From NCBI RefSeq assembly GCF_963576615.1, contig NC_088711.1, positions 3,596,001 to 3,660,000 on the forward strand: a stretch of 64,000 nucleotides of DNA, written 5' to 3'. The notes below the pieces were generated by a model. The model saw only the letters and a program-made list of their open reading frames with translations, ran no database searches and was not told the origin of the DNA. This DNA is from Watersipora subatra. Lineage: Eukaryota > Bryozoa > Gymnolaemata > Cheilostomatida > Watersiporidae. Shown here piece after piece: positions 23,447-35,510 of the stretch. The position numbers and the translations under genes were made by a program. Numbering within the stretch: position 1 is the stretch's first letter; every line of letters begins with the position of its first letter.

Positions 23447-23806
23447 TTTTGAGCGTTTTGCATAGAAAAACTTCTTCTGCACTTTCATGGAGCAGATTGG
23501 TGAGCGTACATTCAGAGACAGCTCTGTATGAATACAGATTTGCCCAGCCAGCTGAACAGAGCTATTGGTTCTTTCAAAAACAAAGTTGTCATAGAATGGT
23601 GCAGTAAATCGAAGAAACTGTTCTTGGTACTTTGCACTACCCAGTGTTCAGTGAAAGCTGTTATCATGAGTTGGAGTGGTGACTAACCAAACATAACATT
23701 AAGAGTTAGATGTGGCCAAATAGCTGAGAGGTATGGATATAGTATAGCATCATATAACATATATGCTATGTTATATATAATATAGCATAGCATCTTATAA
23801 GAAAAC

Positions 23807-24068
23807 TGTTATGTTTCTGCACGGAAGCAATTAAATAGAGTATTAAATTAGAGGAATGGTTTATTGCACACTCCAGAGACAACTGATTTGATAACAGAAA
23901 ACCCAAGTATTTATATGTTTGGTCATAGAAAAGCTTTGTAAAAAGCTACAAGCATTATTAATAGCTATAATGAGACAGTACTATATAATATTAGCTTGTA
24001 TAAAGCTTTAGCTAAAAAGCATAATGTTTGTTGGCAAAGTACCAGTAATACTTGGCACTTGCATGACA
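23807..24068 (-). repeat. Gypsy 1, 3' LTR
   Basis: 262 bp, nearly identical to 28400-28662. It starts TGTTATGTTTCTGC and ends GCATGACA in plus-strand reading. Confidence 0.95.
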
Positions 24069-24081
24069 CCTCCTCACTAAG

Positions 24082-27000
24082 CTAAAGGTTCTTTCTGGTT
24101 CTCTTAGACCTTCGGGGTTTGTCTCTGCTATACTCATCTCCATCAGGTAGACGAGGGTTGCGTGGTCTTCTTCTAGACGGAGGTTGCTCTGTTACAGTTG
24201 TAGGGGCTGGTAGTTGCAGTTTTGTCTCCTCTGTTATATCAGGTTTATCTCCAGGGTCTTGATCTTCTTCTGTTGAGTATCTTGGTCTGAGTTGTTCAAC
24301 ATGTCTTCTCCAAGTAGGTCCCTTTGGTACCACTTTGACATTGAGACTACGAGTTCCATATATCTTAGTAAAAATGGCTGGAACCCATCTAGGTTGTCTG
24401 TTGCGTCTAGGTCCATGATACAAGGCATAGCATGGTGCTCCAAGATTGTAGCTGTGTATCTTGCTAACTGTCTTTTCTGCCGATCGGTTGACTTCTCTGG
24501 ATTGATGAAACTGTGCTATGTGTGCGGGTGATGGCAATAGGGTGTCAATCTTGCATCTCATCTGTCTTCCATTCAGCAGCTGACTGGGAGAGTATCCTGT
24601 AGGAAGTGGTGTCCTTCTATAGTGCATCAGGAACTGTTGTAGTGCAGATTTAGGTGAGAGTGACGATTTCTTCATGGCTTGTTTGAAGGATTGTACTAGT
24701 CTTTCAGCTGCGCCATTTGTAGCTGGATGGTAGGGTGCTCCAGTGAGGTGAACAATGCTTCTCTCTTGACACCACTGCTGAAACTCTCCTGAGGTGAAGC
24801 TGGTAGCATTGTCAGTGACTATGGTGTGAGGGTATCCAAAGTGTGCGAATACCTCCTCTAAGATGTCTGTGGTAGCTCTGGTAGAAGTAGATGACGTCCT
24901 GTGTATGCATGGATACTTTGAGTAGGCATCTATCATCACTAGCCATTGGCTGCCCATGAAGTTCACTGCATGATCTAGGTGAAGACGACTCCATGGCTTC
25001 TCAGGTAGCATCCAAGGATGTATAGGATACTTCTGTGGAAGCTTCTGGTGTTCAGCACAGGCAGTGCACTGTCGGCTTGTCTCCTCTATATCAGAGTCAA
25101 TGCGAGGCCAATAGACAGCAGTTCGAGCTAGATTCTTCATTCTTTCCATTCCAAAGTGTCCAAGGTGAAGGATCTTTAATACTTCCTGTTGTAACTTGAC
25201 AGGAATGACTACTCTGTTGCCATATAGAAGACAACCTTCAGTGATAGAAAGTGAATTTGAGATCTTGTGGAAGAGTGACAGCTGAGTCTCCTTCATCTCT
25301 TTGTTACCAGGCCATCCTTCTGCTGTGTAGCGCATTACTGTGGCTAGTGTTGTGTCTTTCTTTGTCTCCTTTGCTAGAACATTGTAGTCTGTAGAGTTGA
25401 GCTGTTGTCCAATAGTGTGAATAGTGCATACTGTATCAACATCATCCTCATCTTCTCTTGCATCAAACTCTTTATCATGTCCAACTGGCAGTCTTGAGAG
25501 GACATCTGCATTTTGATGATGCTGGGTAGATCTGTATTCTATGGTGTAGTCATACTGATTTAGTACCAGTGCCCATCTTGCTAGTCTGTTGGCTGCTAGA
25601 GCTGGAACTCCTTTGGTAGGTCCTAGAAGTGTGAGAAGAGGTCTGTGGTCAGTTACCAAGATAAACCGTCGACCATACAGGTACTGGTGATACTTCTTTA
25701 GAGCAAATATGATTGAGAGAGCTTCTTTTTGTATTTGTCCATATTTCCTCTGTGTGCTGGTCAGTGTTTTTGAAACATTGGCTATTGGTCTCTCACTTCC
25801 ATCAGGATAACGATGAAATAGTACAGCTCCCAGTCCAGTTTCTGAAGCATCACATGAGATTCCAATGTCAAGATCTGGGTTGAAGTGTGCTAAGACACTA
25901 TCAGTTGATAGCATATCTTTCAGTTTGTTGAAGCTCTTTTCTTGTTCAGTCCTCCACTTCCAGGTCTCTCCTTTGCGTGTCAGTTTGTGCAATGGTCCTG
26001 TGAGTTGTGACAGATTGGGTATGAACTTGCTGTAGAATTGTGTAGCTCCTAAGAAAGATCTTAGCTGAGTTAAGTCTGTTGGGACTGGCATCTGTTGTAC
26101 TGCATCTGCCTTCTTTCCTTTAGTGATTCCCTTTGAAGTGAGTTTGTGTCCCAGATACTCTACTGTAGGTTGAGCAAAACAGCACTTGTCTTTTCTACAT
26201 CTGAGCCCTCTTTCTTCTAATCTTTGAAGAAGTCGACGTAAGTTTTGTAGATGGCTCTCTGCATTGGCTCCACTCACTAGTATATCATCTAGGTATACTG
26301 CTACTCCTGGGAGGTCTTGTGTCAGTTGCTCCATGATTTCTTGAAAATACCCTGGTGCTGAGCTTATGCCAAAGGGCAACCTCTTCTGTAGTAGTACTCC
26401 TCGGTGTGTTGATAGTGCTAGTCGTCGTTGACTTTCTGGTGCCAACAATATTTGATTGTAGGCATCTGCTAAATCAATCTTTGTGTAGCAATAGCCTCCA
26501 CCTAGTTTTCTGATTAGATCTTCTGGTAGTGGGATAGGTTTCCTATGTGTTTCTAGCTGATTATTGATAGTCTTGGAGTAGTCTCCACATACTCTGATCT
26601 TCCCTGCAGCTTGACCTGTTGTAGATTTGCGTACAGGTACAACTGGTGTTCCATACTGGTTGAATTGAGTTGGTTCCCATATGCCTTTAGCTACACCTGC
26701 TTCGTATGCTTGGTTGAGCTCTTCTGTCAAGGCAATAGGAACTGGTCTGGGTCGGCAGAAGACTGGCTTTGTTGAAGGTTTGAAGTTTATCTCTAGTTCA
26801 AAGTTCTTGAGACATCCTAGCTCGTCTTTGAATATTTCTGGAAATTCTTTGCACATCTCCTTACACTTGATTTGTAACCTCCCATCTGGCTGGTTCTCTG
26901 TGATTGTTGATACAAGGTTCTGTTGTAGCTTGTCATCAATAGAGATGCCTAGTTGCTGTATAGCAGTTTTTCCTAGTAGGTTGAGATCTTGTACAGCACT

Positions 27001-28266
27001 AATCACAAATGGTAGTCTGACTTCTTTCTGTGCATCCAATTGGGCAGTTAGCTCACATCTGCCAAGCGTCTCTATGAGATGTCCTGAGGCTGATTTGTAG
27101 TTAACTGTAGTAGGTTTTAGGTTTGGCTTTCCTAGCTTCTCCCATATTGATTTACAGATGAAGTTGTCACATGCTCCAGTGTCCAGTTCAAGTGTGAAGT
27201 TGTCTCCCTCCAGTTTGATGTTTTCAGCAAGTTTCACCATCTTGGTTGATGTGCATTCTATCATCTTTACTGGTTTTTCTGCTGCAGATGATTTCTTTTT
27301 CTTGCATGCTCTTTCTATGTGACCTTGTTTAGAACAAAAGTTGCAGGTGGCTGCTTTGAATCTGCAGTCATCCGCTGTATGGTTAGTTCGGTCACATCTG
27401 TAGCATAGCTTTCCTTCCTTCTGCTTGTCAGGTGTAGAGTTGTTTTTCTGGATTGGTTTGTATCTTGATTTCTGTTGAGCAACCTTGTTGACTTTAGACG
27501 AGTTTCCATAAACTGTCTCTTTGGCAACTTTAGCTGCTTCTTCTGTTTCCTGTGCTACCTGTATAGCTTTGTTGAAGTTGAGTTCATTGTCCTTGACCTT
27601 GAAGAGAGATTTGAGAACTGCTTCATTGTTTACAGAGCAGATAAATCTTGTTCTGAGAGCCTCATCTAATGGATCTGTAATGTCTATGAAGGCACATGTA
27701 GTTGCATCTTGACGAATTCTGGCAGCTAACTCTTGAATAGTTTCTCCAGGTTTCCTCTGCATGTCACTCCAATACTTGTAACGCTCTCTAACAATGAAGC
27801 GCTTAGGGTCATACTGGTCTTTGAGAAATTCCAGTATTTCATCTATGTTGAGGTCGTTGATCTGCTTGGGTGTTGAAAGCTGAGCTGCCATATTACTAAG
27901 CTGCTTGTAGAGTGTAGGCTGTTGGTTGGTGAGAAAAGTGCCAGCAATCTTGTCTTGATGAATAGAATTTGCTGCAATGAATGTGTTGAATCTGTCTATG
28001 TAATCTGTTAGTAGCTCTGCTGTTGGGTCAAAACCTGGGAAGGCTGGAACAGCGGTTGCAGCTGTTTCTTGTTTCCGTTGTAGGTTTTGTAGTAGTAGCT
28101 CCATCAGTTTCTTATTCTCCTCCATTCTTTCATTTTGCTGACGTCTGTATTCCTCTTGTTGCTGCTTGAACTCCTCATGCTGCTGCTTTATCTGCTCCTC
28201 TTGCTGCTGTCTCTGGTCCTCCTGCTGCTTCTGCATTAGCTTGATCAGGTCTGCTACTTCTGCCAT
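24082..28266 (-). CDS. Gypsy 1 gag-pol polyprotein (intact, 1394 codons)
   Basis: A single frame covers the whole replication machinery. Residues 1-68 form a Gln/Glu-rich coiled coil, followed by a gag region (about 75-270) and two CCHC knuckles at about 286-320 (CYRCDRTNHTADDC, CNFCSKQGHIERAC). An aspartic protease follows with LDTGA near 359, then reverse transcriptase with YLDDIL near 659 and RNase H beginning near 800 (ISCDASETGLG). The integrase has an HHCC zinc domain near 1030-1070 and a D-D-35-E core (Asp near 1096, Asp near 1150, Glu 36 later in NGAAERL). No stop or frameshift was found. The gag-pol fusion in one frame and the domain order RT-RNaseH-IN place it in Gypsy/Metaviridae. 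The Met at 28266 is the first in frame after the primer-binding region. Confidence 0.96.
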   Translation of the reverse strand: MAEVADLIKLMQKQQEDQRQQQEEQIKQQHEEFKQQQEEYRRQQNERMEENKKLMELLLQNLQRKQETAATAVPAFPGFDPTAELLTDYIDRFNTFIAANSIHQDKIAGTFLTNQQPTLYKQLSNMAAQLSTPKQINDLNIDEILEFLKDQYDPKRFIVRERYKYWSDMQRKPGETIQELAARIRQDATTCAFIDITDPLDEALRTRFICSVNNEAVLKSLFKVKDNELNFNKAIQVAQETEEAAKVAKETVYGNSSKVNKVAQQKSRYKPIQKNNSTPDKQKEGKLCYRCDRTNHTADDCRFKAATCNFCSKQGHIERACKKKKSSAAEKPVKMIECTSTKMVKLAENIKLEGDNFTLELDTGACDNFICKSIWEKLGKPNLKPTTVNYKSASGHLIETLGRCELTAQLDAQKEVRLPFVISAVQDLNLLGKTAIQQLGISIDDKLQQNLVSTITENQPDGRLQIKCKEMCKEFPEIFKDELGCLKNFELEINFKPSTKPVFCRPRPVPIALTEELNQAYEAGVAKGIWEPTQFNQYGTPVVPVRKSTTGQAAGKIRVCGDYSKTINNQLETHRKPIPLPEDLIRKLGGGYCYTKIDLADAYNQILLAPESQRRLALSTHRGVLLQKRLPFGISSAPGYFQEIMEQLTQDLPGVAVYLDDILVSGANAESHLQNLRRLLQRLEERGLRCRKDKCCFAQPTVEYLGHKLTSKGITKGKKADAVQQMPVPTDLTQLRSFLGATQFYSKFIPNLSQLTGPLHKLTRKGETWKWRTEQEKSFNKLKDMLSTDSVLAHFNPDLDIGISCDASETGLGAVLFHRYPDGSERPIANVSKTLTSTQRKYGQIQKEALSIIFALKKYHQYLYGRRFILVTDHRPLLTLLGPTKGVPALAANRLARWALVLNQYDYTIEYRSTQHHQNADVLSRLPVGHDKEFDAREDEDDVDTVCTIHTIGQQLNSTDYNVLAKETKKDTTLATVMRYTAEGWPGNKEMKETQLSLFHKISNSLSITEGCLLYGNRVVIPVKLQQEVLKILHLGHFGMERMKNLARTAVYWPRIDSDIEETSRQCTACAEHQKLPQKYPIHPWMLPEKPWSRLHLDHAVNFMGSQWLVMIDAYSKYPCIHRTSSTSTRATTDILEEVFAHFGYPHTIVTDNATSFTSGEFQQWCQERSIVHLTGAPYHPATNGAAERLVQSFKQAMKKSSLSPKSALQQFLMHYRRTPLPTGYSPSQLLNGRQMRCKIDTLLPSPAHIAQFHQSREVNRSAEKTVSKIHSYNLGAPCYALYHGPRRNRQPRWVPAIFTKIYGTRSLNVKVVPKGPTWRRHVEQLRPRYSTEEDQDPGDKPDITEETKLQLPAPTTVTEQPPSRRRPRNPRLPDGDEYSRDKPRRSKRTRKNL

Positions 28267-28399
28267 TGTAGTGGTGCAATTTTGAACAGTTACTCTTGTA
28301 ATAAACTAGAACTCTTTGTATCGATTTTATCAATGATAAAATCTGAACAAAACTCTTTGTAACTGTTCAAAAGAGAAATCCTTGTCGCCAATTAGCTTC

Positions 28400-28662
28400 T
28401 GTTTATGTTTCTGCACGGAAGCAATTAAATAGAGTATTAAATTAGAGGAATGGTTTATTGCACACTCCAGAGACAACTGATTTGATAACAGAAAACCCAA
28501 GTATTTATATGTTTGGTCATAGAAAAACTTTGTAAAAAGCTACAAGCATTATTAATAGCTATAATGAGACAGTACTATATAATATTAGCTTGTATAAAGC
28601 TTTAGCTAAAAAGCATAATGTTTGTTGGCAAAGTACCAGTAATACTTGGCACTTGCATGACA
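28400..28662 (-). repeat. Gypsy 1, 5' LTR
   Basis: 263 bp, differing from the partner LTR by one substitution and one extra T. It contains the promoter and polyadenylation functions by family analogy only. Confidence 0.95.
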
Positions 28663-30969
28663 AAAACCATTGGAACTTTTATGGTAGGCCAGTTTGAAGA
28701 GCAATCTTTTGAGAGTAAGTGGCCTGTCTGGGAAATAAAGGAGAATATATAAAATAATTAGCTCAGCGAGCTAATGTTGACACAGAGTAAAGAATTTAAA
28801 AGCTAAAAATAATACATTTAATTAGCTAAATTCTATAGAAGCTAGGAGTATAGTGTGGAGAGCATGCCCTTATAGACTGAGAGTGTGAATTACTGTGGTG
28901 GGTCAAATCTTTTTCAGGGCCAGTGATCGGTCTGACCAATTTCTTTCATAAACTATAGTAGTAGCAGTGAAAGGTCATGTGTTATATATGCACAATATGT
29001 GTGTATTCATGTATGCAGTCGTCATGTGCTATTGGGCACCACTATATGCACAATCATTCTTAGAAGTGGTAAGGTGTTCAGTGACTGATGGTAGCGCACT
29101 TGACCAGGAATCTGAACATCCAGGTTTATCTCTATGCGATGTGATCTTTTTGTAACGCTTTTAGCGTGGCTTGAAACAAACAACCCTAAATTGCATTGCT
29201 ATCAATACGATAATGACATCATTGTTATCAAAGGTACGAGAGCTAGAAGCATTGTTTATGACCCTAGTTATGATGTTTTGAGGCCCTTGTAGTGATGTTT
29301 TATGGCCCTTGTGTTGTTATTGTATTTAGTAATGCTGAATGGAATGTTTGTCACTAATACCTTTTACTTGTTTTATCAATTTGAAAGCATGCTGCTTGTC
29401 ACACACGCATACGCATCACAACAAATACATGTCAACTATACAGCCATTCATTTCTTTTTAAATTGACTTTTAGTAGATGGTGTTCTTATATTAAATACAT
29501 TATTTTCAGATGAATACCTTGTGGACCAGATGTGGCACGTATAGTCTACCTAAATACTTAAGGGTTATGAACTGAATGGAGAGAAATAAGCAAAGATTTT
29601 AGTAGACATTGCGGACTTAGTACGAAGATAGATGAAGTGGCCAGGGAAGACAAACGCAGATGACAACCAAGCGCGACAACAATAAGTAGGTAGGCGTAAA
29701 AGCAAAACTCTGCAGAAGTTCTACCACACCACCTATTTTTCTCATTACTCCAATAAATCACTCTATCCCTTCTCTAGCTACACAACTACACCAGATATCT
29801 TTCTCATTCGAACGGACGTAAAGAAAAGACCAAGCGACTCTTACCTGAAATTGATTCGAACATAAACTATAACTTAGAAAAGCTCTTACCGCCTAATGCG
29901 TGTAAACGATCATGCCATCATTTCCTCTTAGGTCAGTTCTTTAAGGTGCTCAGCCAAACAAGACTTGTACTCCCAATAGCCATTCATTGTCACCTTAAAT
30001 AGTCGGACATCTTTCACCTTATCTTTATAGTGTTCAGATCTCATAACGAGGCTCTGTTCTTACCTACCAAATTATTAACTTTCTTTTAAATTCATCGTGC
30101 ACTATCAAGAAAGTCACAGTCAAGCTTTATTCACACTGCAGTGATTTTTGATCAGTCCATGTGAAAATTGCTCTATTCCAATTCATGCAAAACATCTACC
30201 TCCATTCTACAACTTAATTTTATAAGATTAGTCGAGAAAAACAAAGCAATCCGCTACTTCAACGAGTACTCGCTAACAATGTCCCTAACTTGAAGCCCAA
30301 AGAGACATCTATGTGACCTTATCAGGGCTGCTTATGACTCAGGCAGCACAATTTCTAACATTCTTTCAGTGGTCAAAGAGCCTGCTAACTGCTGTTGCTT
30401 CCTGCGTAACAACATTGTGTAACACCCAAAAAACCAGCCAGGAAAATTTGGCGATAAAATTTTAGGATATTGTGAAACAATCCCTACGGCAACACATGAA
30501 ACAGTGACCGATTCTGATAGTGACAGTAATATCACTGATCAACAATCATGTCACAATAGTTATGTTTGTTAACTAGTGAAAGAAAAATAGCAGCAGTTGT
30601 TGGCACTGTCATGGTGGTCGATTGTGTATTCGCAATAGAAGTCTAGCTTTCTACATATAAATTAGCTTCATTAAAAGGAACTCATCAGCATTTTAAATAT
30701 GAGCGCTAACACTTCAGAGGGCTCCCTCCAAGTGTGATTAAGTGTGGATGGTGGGCGAGATATAGAGGTATTACAGTAACGGCTGTTGACCAGCTTCCTG
30801 GTCATCGATAAGCTTCAAGGATGTGAATGCGGTTCCAACGAAACAAAGGAGCTGTTTGTCATAAAATCAACTGCTTATAAGGGTGTGAGTATAGTTGGCC
30901 AACTCAAATCAGGCAGAAAGACTCACAGATCAGCACCTCATCCTTCCAATATTTTTCTCAACACTAAAT

Positions 30970-32988
30970 ATGGTTGAGCCAAGTAAGTATATTTAGCTGA
31001 CACAATCTGCTTAGTAAACCGACATACGAAGAGGGTCAGCAGTTATATTCTGTAGCTGATAAGTAGGACAGCGCCTCTAACTACCAATAGCAAAAAGAGA
31101 GATTTAGTTTTAGTAAAACTGAACTGATTTAAAAAAATAATATAAAGTTTTAATTACGTTTAAAAAGTGACTAGAGGGGTTTATATTGTAAATGGAACAA
31201 GAACTAATATCATGACACCAGTGAGACATCATATGTGACATCTCTGATAGGTCTGAGTAGTCAAACAGGCCTAAGGGAGCAGCAGTTTTAAAGTATAAAT
31301 GTTGGTTAGCTAAGGTGGCAAGTTTAGCCTTCAAGTAAACACAGTGAGTATACACCCAATTAAAATACAAGGTTACTAAGACAGTCTTCAACTATTATCA
31401 ATAAAAAATGATATGTTTGCTGGATAGAAAGCAGGTGGTCTTAGAAGGTCTATGGTATGCAATGCTATCAACGCTTGTTGACTTCACAGAATAACCTGTA
31501 GGCTTGGAATAGCCTAAAAAATTAAAGTAATATAGTATAACAAGATGAAGCTTAACATAATACAATTTAATATTATATGCTCTATATACGCTCTATATAC
31601 GCTCTATTATACGCTCTACATGTATATAAATCTCAGTTTGTGTGTGTGTCAATCAAACTTGGTGAGGTTTGGGTTTGGGGTTTGGGCTTTTCCTCCAAAG
31701 CGTGTATAGTTCGGTTTGTCCAGCTTCAGCTATTAAACTATTGGGATGGAGAATCCGTATTGCAGAAGATTTGTTCTCAGAACCTCTCGTTCTCCAGGCA
31801 AATCCCTGACCAATTAAGCTAAGCAAGATTGACTGATTCATGATTCATGTATGTCGCTATGTGGGTAAAAATATGCTACCGCTCTACATTACGGCGCAAC
31901 ATAATTTTATGCTTGCTCTCATGATTCTTATTAGTAAGCTTACTCAAATTAGGCATTGGCAATGTGCCAGGCTAATGGCAAGCGGCAGACAACTCTCATT
32001 GCCTCTCATTGCTTATAAGCCGATTTTTAATACCCGTACTAGCACTTCGCTAATACTATTATATACTATTGCCTAATATAATACCGTGTTTAGATCTCCA
32101 ACTCCTAATCGGATATACTGCTAGAAAACTTTCCAACACTGAAAATACTGTAACTAATGGCTAATTATTGGTGAAGAAGACTCCAACTTGCCTATAAAGG
32201 TATAAATGTCTAAAATTGAACAACTATTGCTCAACCTGGGTTTTTGTTATATTTTAGACCCCTGCACCGACCAAGCTACCAAACCTAGTTTACCAGACTA
32301 CCCACAAACGATGCCAGAATACACAAAGCAACCGGCACCACCAGTATGCTCACAGGAGCCAGCAGAAACCAGCAGCAACCAGCAACTACCAGCACCGGTG
32401 TATTCACTGCAGCCTACAGCCTCAGGGTTTCAACAGCAAACAGTAGCACCAGTGTATCTTGTCAGTGACGCCCCTTACACAGCACCTGTGCAAATACCAC
32501 CTACAAGTCCTCCTAATGATTATCTGGCTTTTTCCATCTTTACGACAATCTTCTGCTGCGTTTGGATTGGCATCGCAGCAATATACAAGTCAGTCAAAGT
32601 GAAAGAGGCAATTAGAGCAGGTATGACTTACCGTATGTCATTTGCTTCAAATGCAAATCAATTACATGAAAGTTGCTTTTGTTATGTGTTGGCCCTTCTA
32701 AAGGCCTCCTATCCAATGAACTGGCTACAGAAGCTCTTTATGTGCTTTGAATGTCTCTGTCCTGTTACAAGCCAGTTATGAACTTTTACAATCACTTGAT
32801 TGGATAGGTTTTTAGAAGGACTGACAGCGGTTGTGTAGCGTAACCAGTAAAGTAATTTATTCACTAATCTATATAAATCTCTAAAATATTTGAAAAAATA
32901 TTACGAAGAAAGTAAACTTTTAGAAGTTGCGCTACAAATTTGTTTCGTGCGGTGCAATCATCAGACGCGGTTGTATTTATGTATATAC

Positions 32989-33038
<50 letters not shown>

Positions 33039-33422
33039 CTAAAATCAGTAAAACAGACTATAACTTTAGATAGAACACTTCATTACCAATAGTTTCACGC
33101 ATGTATATATCATATACATATCATATGTAATATATATATTTGTGATATATATAACAGGTGTGACACCATAAATGTAATATATATTACATAATTATATATA
33201 CATGATTATATATATACTCAGACCAATGAATTTGAATGAAGGTTTAAAAATCTTTAGTCAACTCTCATAAGACTATAATAAGTCTGAACTCTATTTTTAG
33301 GAAATGAGCAAGCTGCGGCCGACGCTTCAAAGACTGCAATGACTTTGAATATAGTAGGAGTTATTTTGGGTATTATTGTTCTGGTTGTAGTAGTATTATT
33401 GAATTTCTTTGTGTATTATTGA
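30970..33422 (+). CDS. CD225/dispanin (IFITM-like) gene 4, copy B
   Basis: Paralogue of gene 3 with the same exon plan: tentative exon 1 30970-30982 (MVEP, donor AA/GTAAGT), exon 2 32258-32620, exon 3 33301-33422, all junctions phase 1. Exon 2 differs from gene 3 by only a few bases (for example QST to QPA in the Pro-rich region, plus silent changes), and exon 3 is the same. It encodes a Pro/Gln-rich N-terminus, PPNDYLAFSIFTTIFCC, the IYKSVKVKEAIRA loop and a Val-rich C-terminal transmembrane segment. Intron 2 is short (about 0.7 kb) because no Penelope body is present. The near identity means either recent duplication or gene conversion. Confidence 0.83.
32936..32972 (-). ncRNA. Hammerhead-like motif in solo Penelope pseudo-LTR (copy B), core pair broken
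   Basis: The minus strand has CTGATGA (32964-32958) and GAAA (32946-32943) around TTGCACCGCAC. The first base after CTGATGA is T facing C, so the normally invariant G-C pair that closes stem II is lost and stem II is cut to 3 bp. The rest matches copy A. Probably inactive. Confidence 0.55.
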
Positions 33423-34016
33423 ATATTTCCGATGTAATAATTTCCTATAACTGAGTCAACTGAACAACTTGTGCAGACCTTCTGGTCTTTTGGATGCACA
33501 TTACATGTCTATTATCAATTTTCAATTTTGCTATTTCATATAGCATATAATATTTTCATAGTATAATTTTAACTTTTTTGCAATAAGTTGTATGTTTTAA
33601 ACATATCTACGCTTAATTGGAAAGGTAGACATTACTATTAGATTGATTTTATCATAATTGTCACAATCTATTATCTTGTTGTTGTTATTGTCTGCGCTCA
33701 ATTATTTTATATTCTTGTGAGGTTGGCTTCCTTCTTCACTCATGTTGAAAAAAGATCAATTGCATTAATCATCAAAAGTTGTTTTTTTTAAATATATTTT
33801 GTATAACATCAAACACTGGCATTGACTCACTATAATCTCTCTCAGTGTAACCTTAGAGTGACCTTGAATGAAGCTACAACACCAACATTCACAAATGGTC
33901 ACATTCACAGTTAATCTGATTAGGTGTGCTTAAGGGTTTGCCTCGAATCACAGATCAACTGTCAGCATCTCCAGCTGCTCATCTCTAAGATGTACCAGTT
34001 TTTTTAGTTTGGACTA

Positions 34017-34038
34017 ACTGAATGCCCGGCGTCGCACA
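34017..34038 (-). repeat. Possible Helitron-like 3' terminal hairpin, copy B
   Basis: Counterpart of 20538-20560 with GGCGTCGCAC in place of GGCGTTGCAC. Confidence 0.28.
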
Positions 34039-34552
34039 AAAAATAAAAAAGTTTTTGCACAGAAAATTGATTTTCAATCAACACATACAACATTTACCAT
34101 TTTAAGTTTTAAATAAAGGTGTTTGTTTATTCTTGCGTATGACAGGTAAAAGCATAATTCTTATATTTAAAAGCTTGAGGCATAGCTAAAGCAGACTGTT
34201 GTAAAAATTTTCTGACTTCTTGTGCTACACAGATATAAACAGTGACAGGTTATGTAGTTTCCATTGACTAAGTTTCTTTACCCAATATATTTGAGTAACT
34301 TAAGCTAGTCTAAATTTTTACGATAATAAGAGCCGTGTCTATCCTTTGGTCTGGGCTCTTAGAAAAACTATTACAGCTCACAGGAATTCAAAAGATGCAA
34401 AGATATAAAGCTTAGCATACTACCATTAAGCCACACAACCAGCTTTCTATGGTATGAAATAATTATACATATAATCGTTACGCTCCATGATCTCTAACGC
34501 AATCATCATCTTCAAGCATACTAGAATAAACAATGATTCCATACTATGTCAA

Positions 34553-34660
34553 GGTGGGTGCATGGTGTAGTGGTTAGTGCGCCTATCTGCACAACTGGTG
34601 TTTGTTGGTTCAATTCCAGTACGAAAAGGTGTTTTCATTCTTATGAAAACAACAGACCAA
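34553..34660 (+). repeat. tRNA-derived SINE, copy B
   Basis: A tRNA-like head contains A box GTAGTGGTTAGTGCGC and an exact B box GGTTCAATTCC (34607-34617), followed by an unrelated tail and TA repeats. No foldable acceptor stem or anticodon arm was confirmed, so it is called a SINE and not a tRNA gene. Confidence 0.65.
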
Positions 34661-34697
34661 CAAATAAGTTATATATATATATATATATATACATATA

Positions 34698-35510
34698 CAG
34701 TGAAACTCGGATAAATCGCCCTCGGATATATCGAACACATGGTTAACTCGAATGGATTTGCTTGGTCCGTTCCCACGCAATGATAAATGGCTTTAGATAA
34801 CTCGACCGAAACTCCGTTAACTCGAACAGTTTTTTTTCCAAACGGCAATCGAGACGGTTCTTACTATCGCTTTAGAATATCACTTTATTCCAAGCCATAG
34901 AGATAAACATCAACTTTTAGTAGTTCTTAGGCTTCGTTATTACCAACATCGGCAAATATTCTCATTAACGACTTTTCTAAAGGCTTGCAAAAATCAAATT
35001 TTACCAAACATCCGCTTAGCGATAACCCTCCGAAAGCAAGAAAAGCGAGGTAAAATTTGGATAACTTTAAAGTAATATCGGCAAAATTGATAATGGGTTT
35101 TTAATAGTAAAGCAGTTTTGTAATAACTGACTTACTGCAAAAATTGATCTTGGTTAAAACTCTCGGTAGAAAAATACCTATGTATTTTTTCTGAGCGTTT
35201 TAACCGCGATCAGGTTTTGCCAATTTTAATCTGAGAACGTCCTGGCAGTCACATCACCTAAAGCAACAAACAAATCTCAAGTGATAAAAAAATATCTATA
35301 CTTTCTGATTAAAAATATTTAAAACTTCACACGAGAGACCCTTTAACTTGCAACAAGCAATCTATGCTTTTAATTTATATATAGTTTGTATATGTACATG
35401 TATCCACTGATAAATACGTGCACTTATGACTGTCCTGATAACTTGAACGCTCTAATAACTCGAACACTTTTGCTCAGTCCCTTGAAGTTTGAGTTATCCG
35501 TGTTTCACTG
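34698..35510. mobile_element. mariner-like MITE (813 bp) in a TA microsatellite
   Basis: The inverted ends CAGTGAAACTCGGATAA and TTATCCGTGTTTCACTG are flanked by TA on both sides. Internal TAACTCGAAC repeats occur near both ends. Copy A of the duplication lacks it. No transposase frame is present. Confidence 0.8.

Larger units (their letters stand above)
23807..28662 (-). mobile_element. Complete Gypsy (Metaviridae) LTR retrotransposon
   Basis: The LTRs at 23807-24068 and 28400-28662 differ by one base substitution and one base insertion. They begin TG and end CA and are bounded by AAAAC target duplications (23802-23806 and 28663-28667). On the minus strand a likely primer-binding site TGGCGACAAGGAT lies about nine bases after the 5' LTR, and a purine-rich tract GTGAGGAGGTG precedes the 3' LTR. 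One uninterrupted gag-pol frame lies between. All marks of a complete and recently inserted element are present. Confidence 0.96.

Noticed and set aside
34553-34629. Functional tRNA gene
   Set aside because: A and B boxes are present but I could not build an acceptor stem, and the sequence is duplicated with a decayed B box at 20813, as for a SINE.
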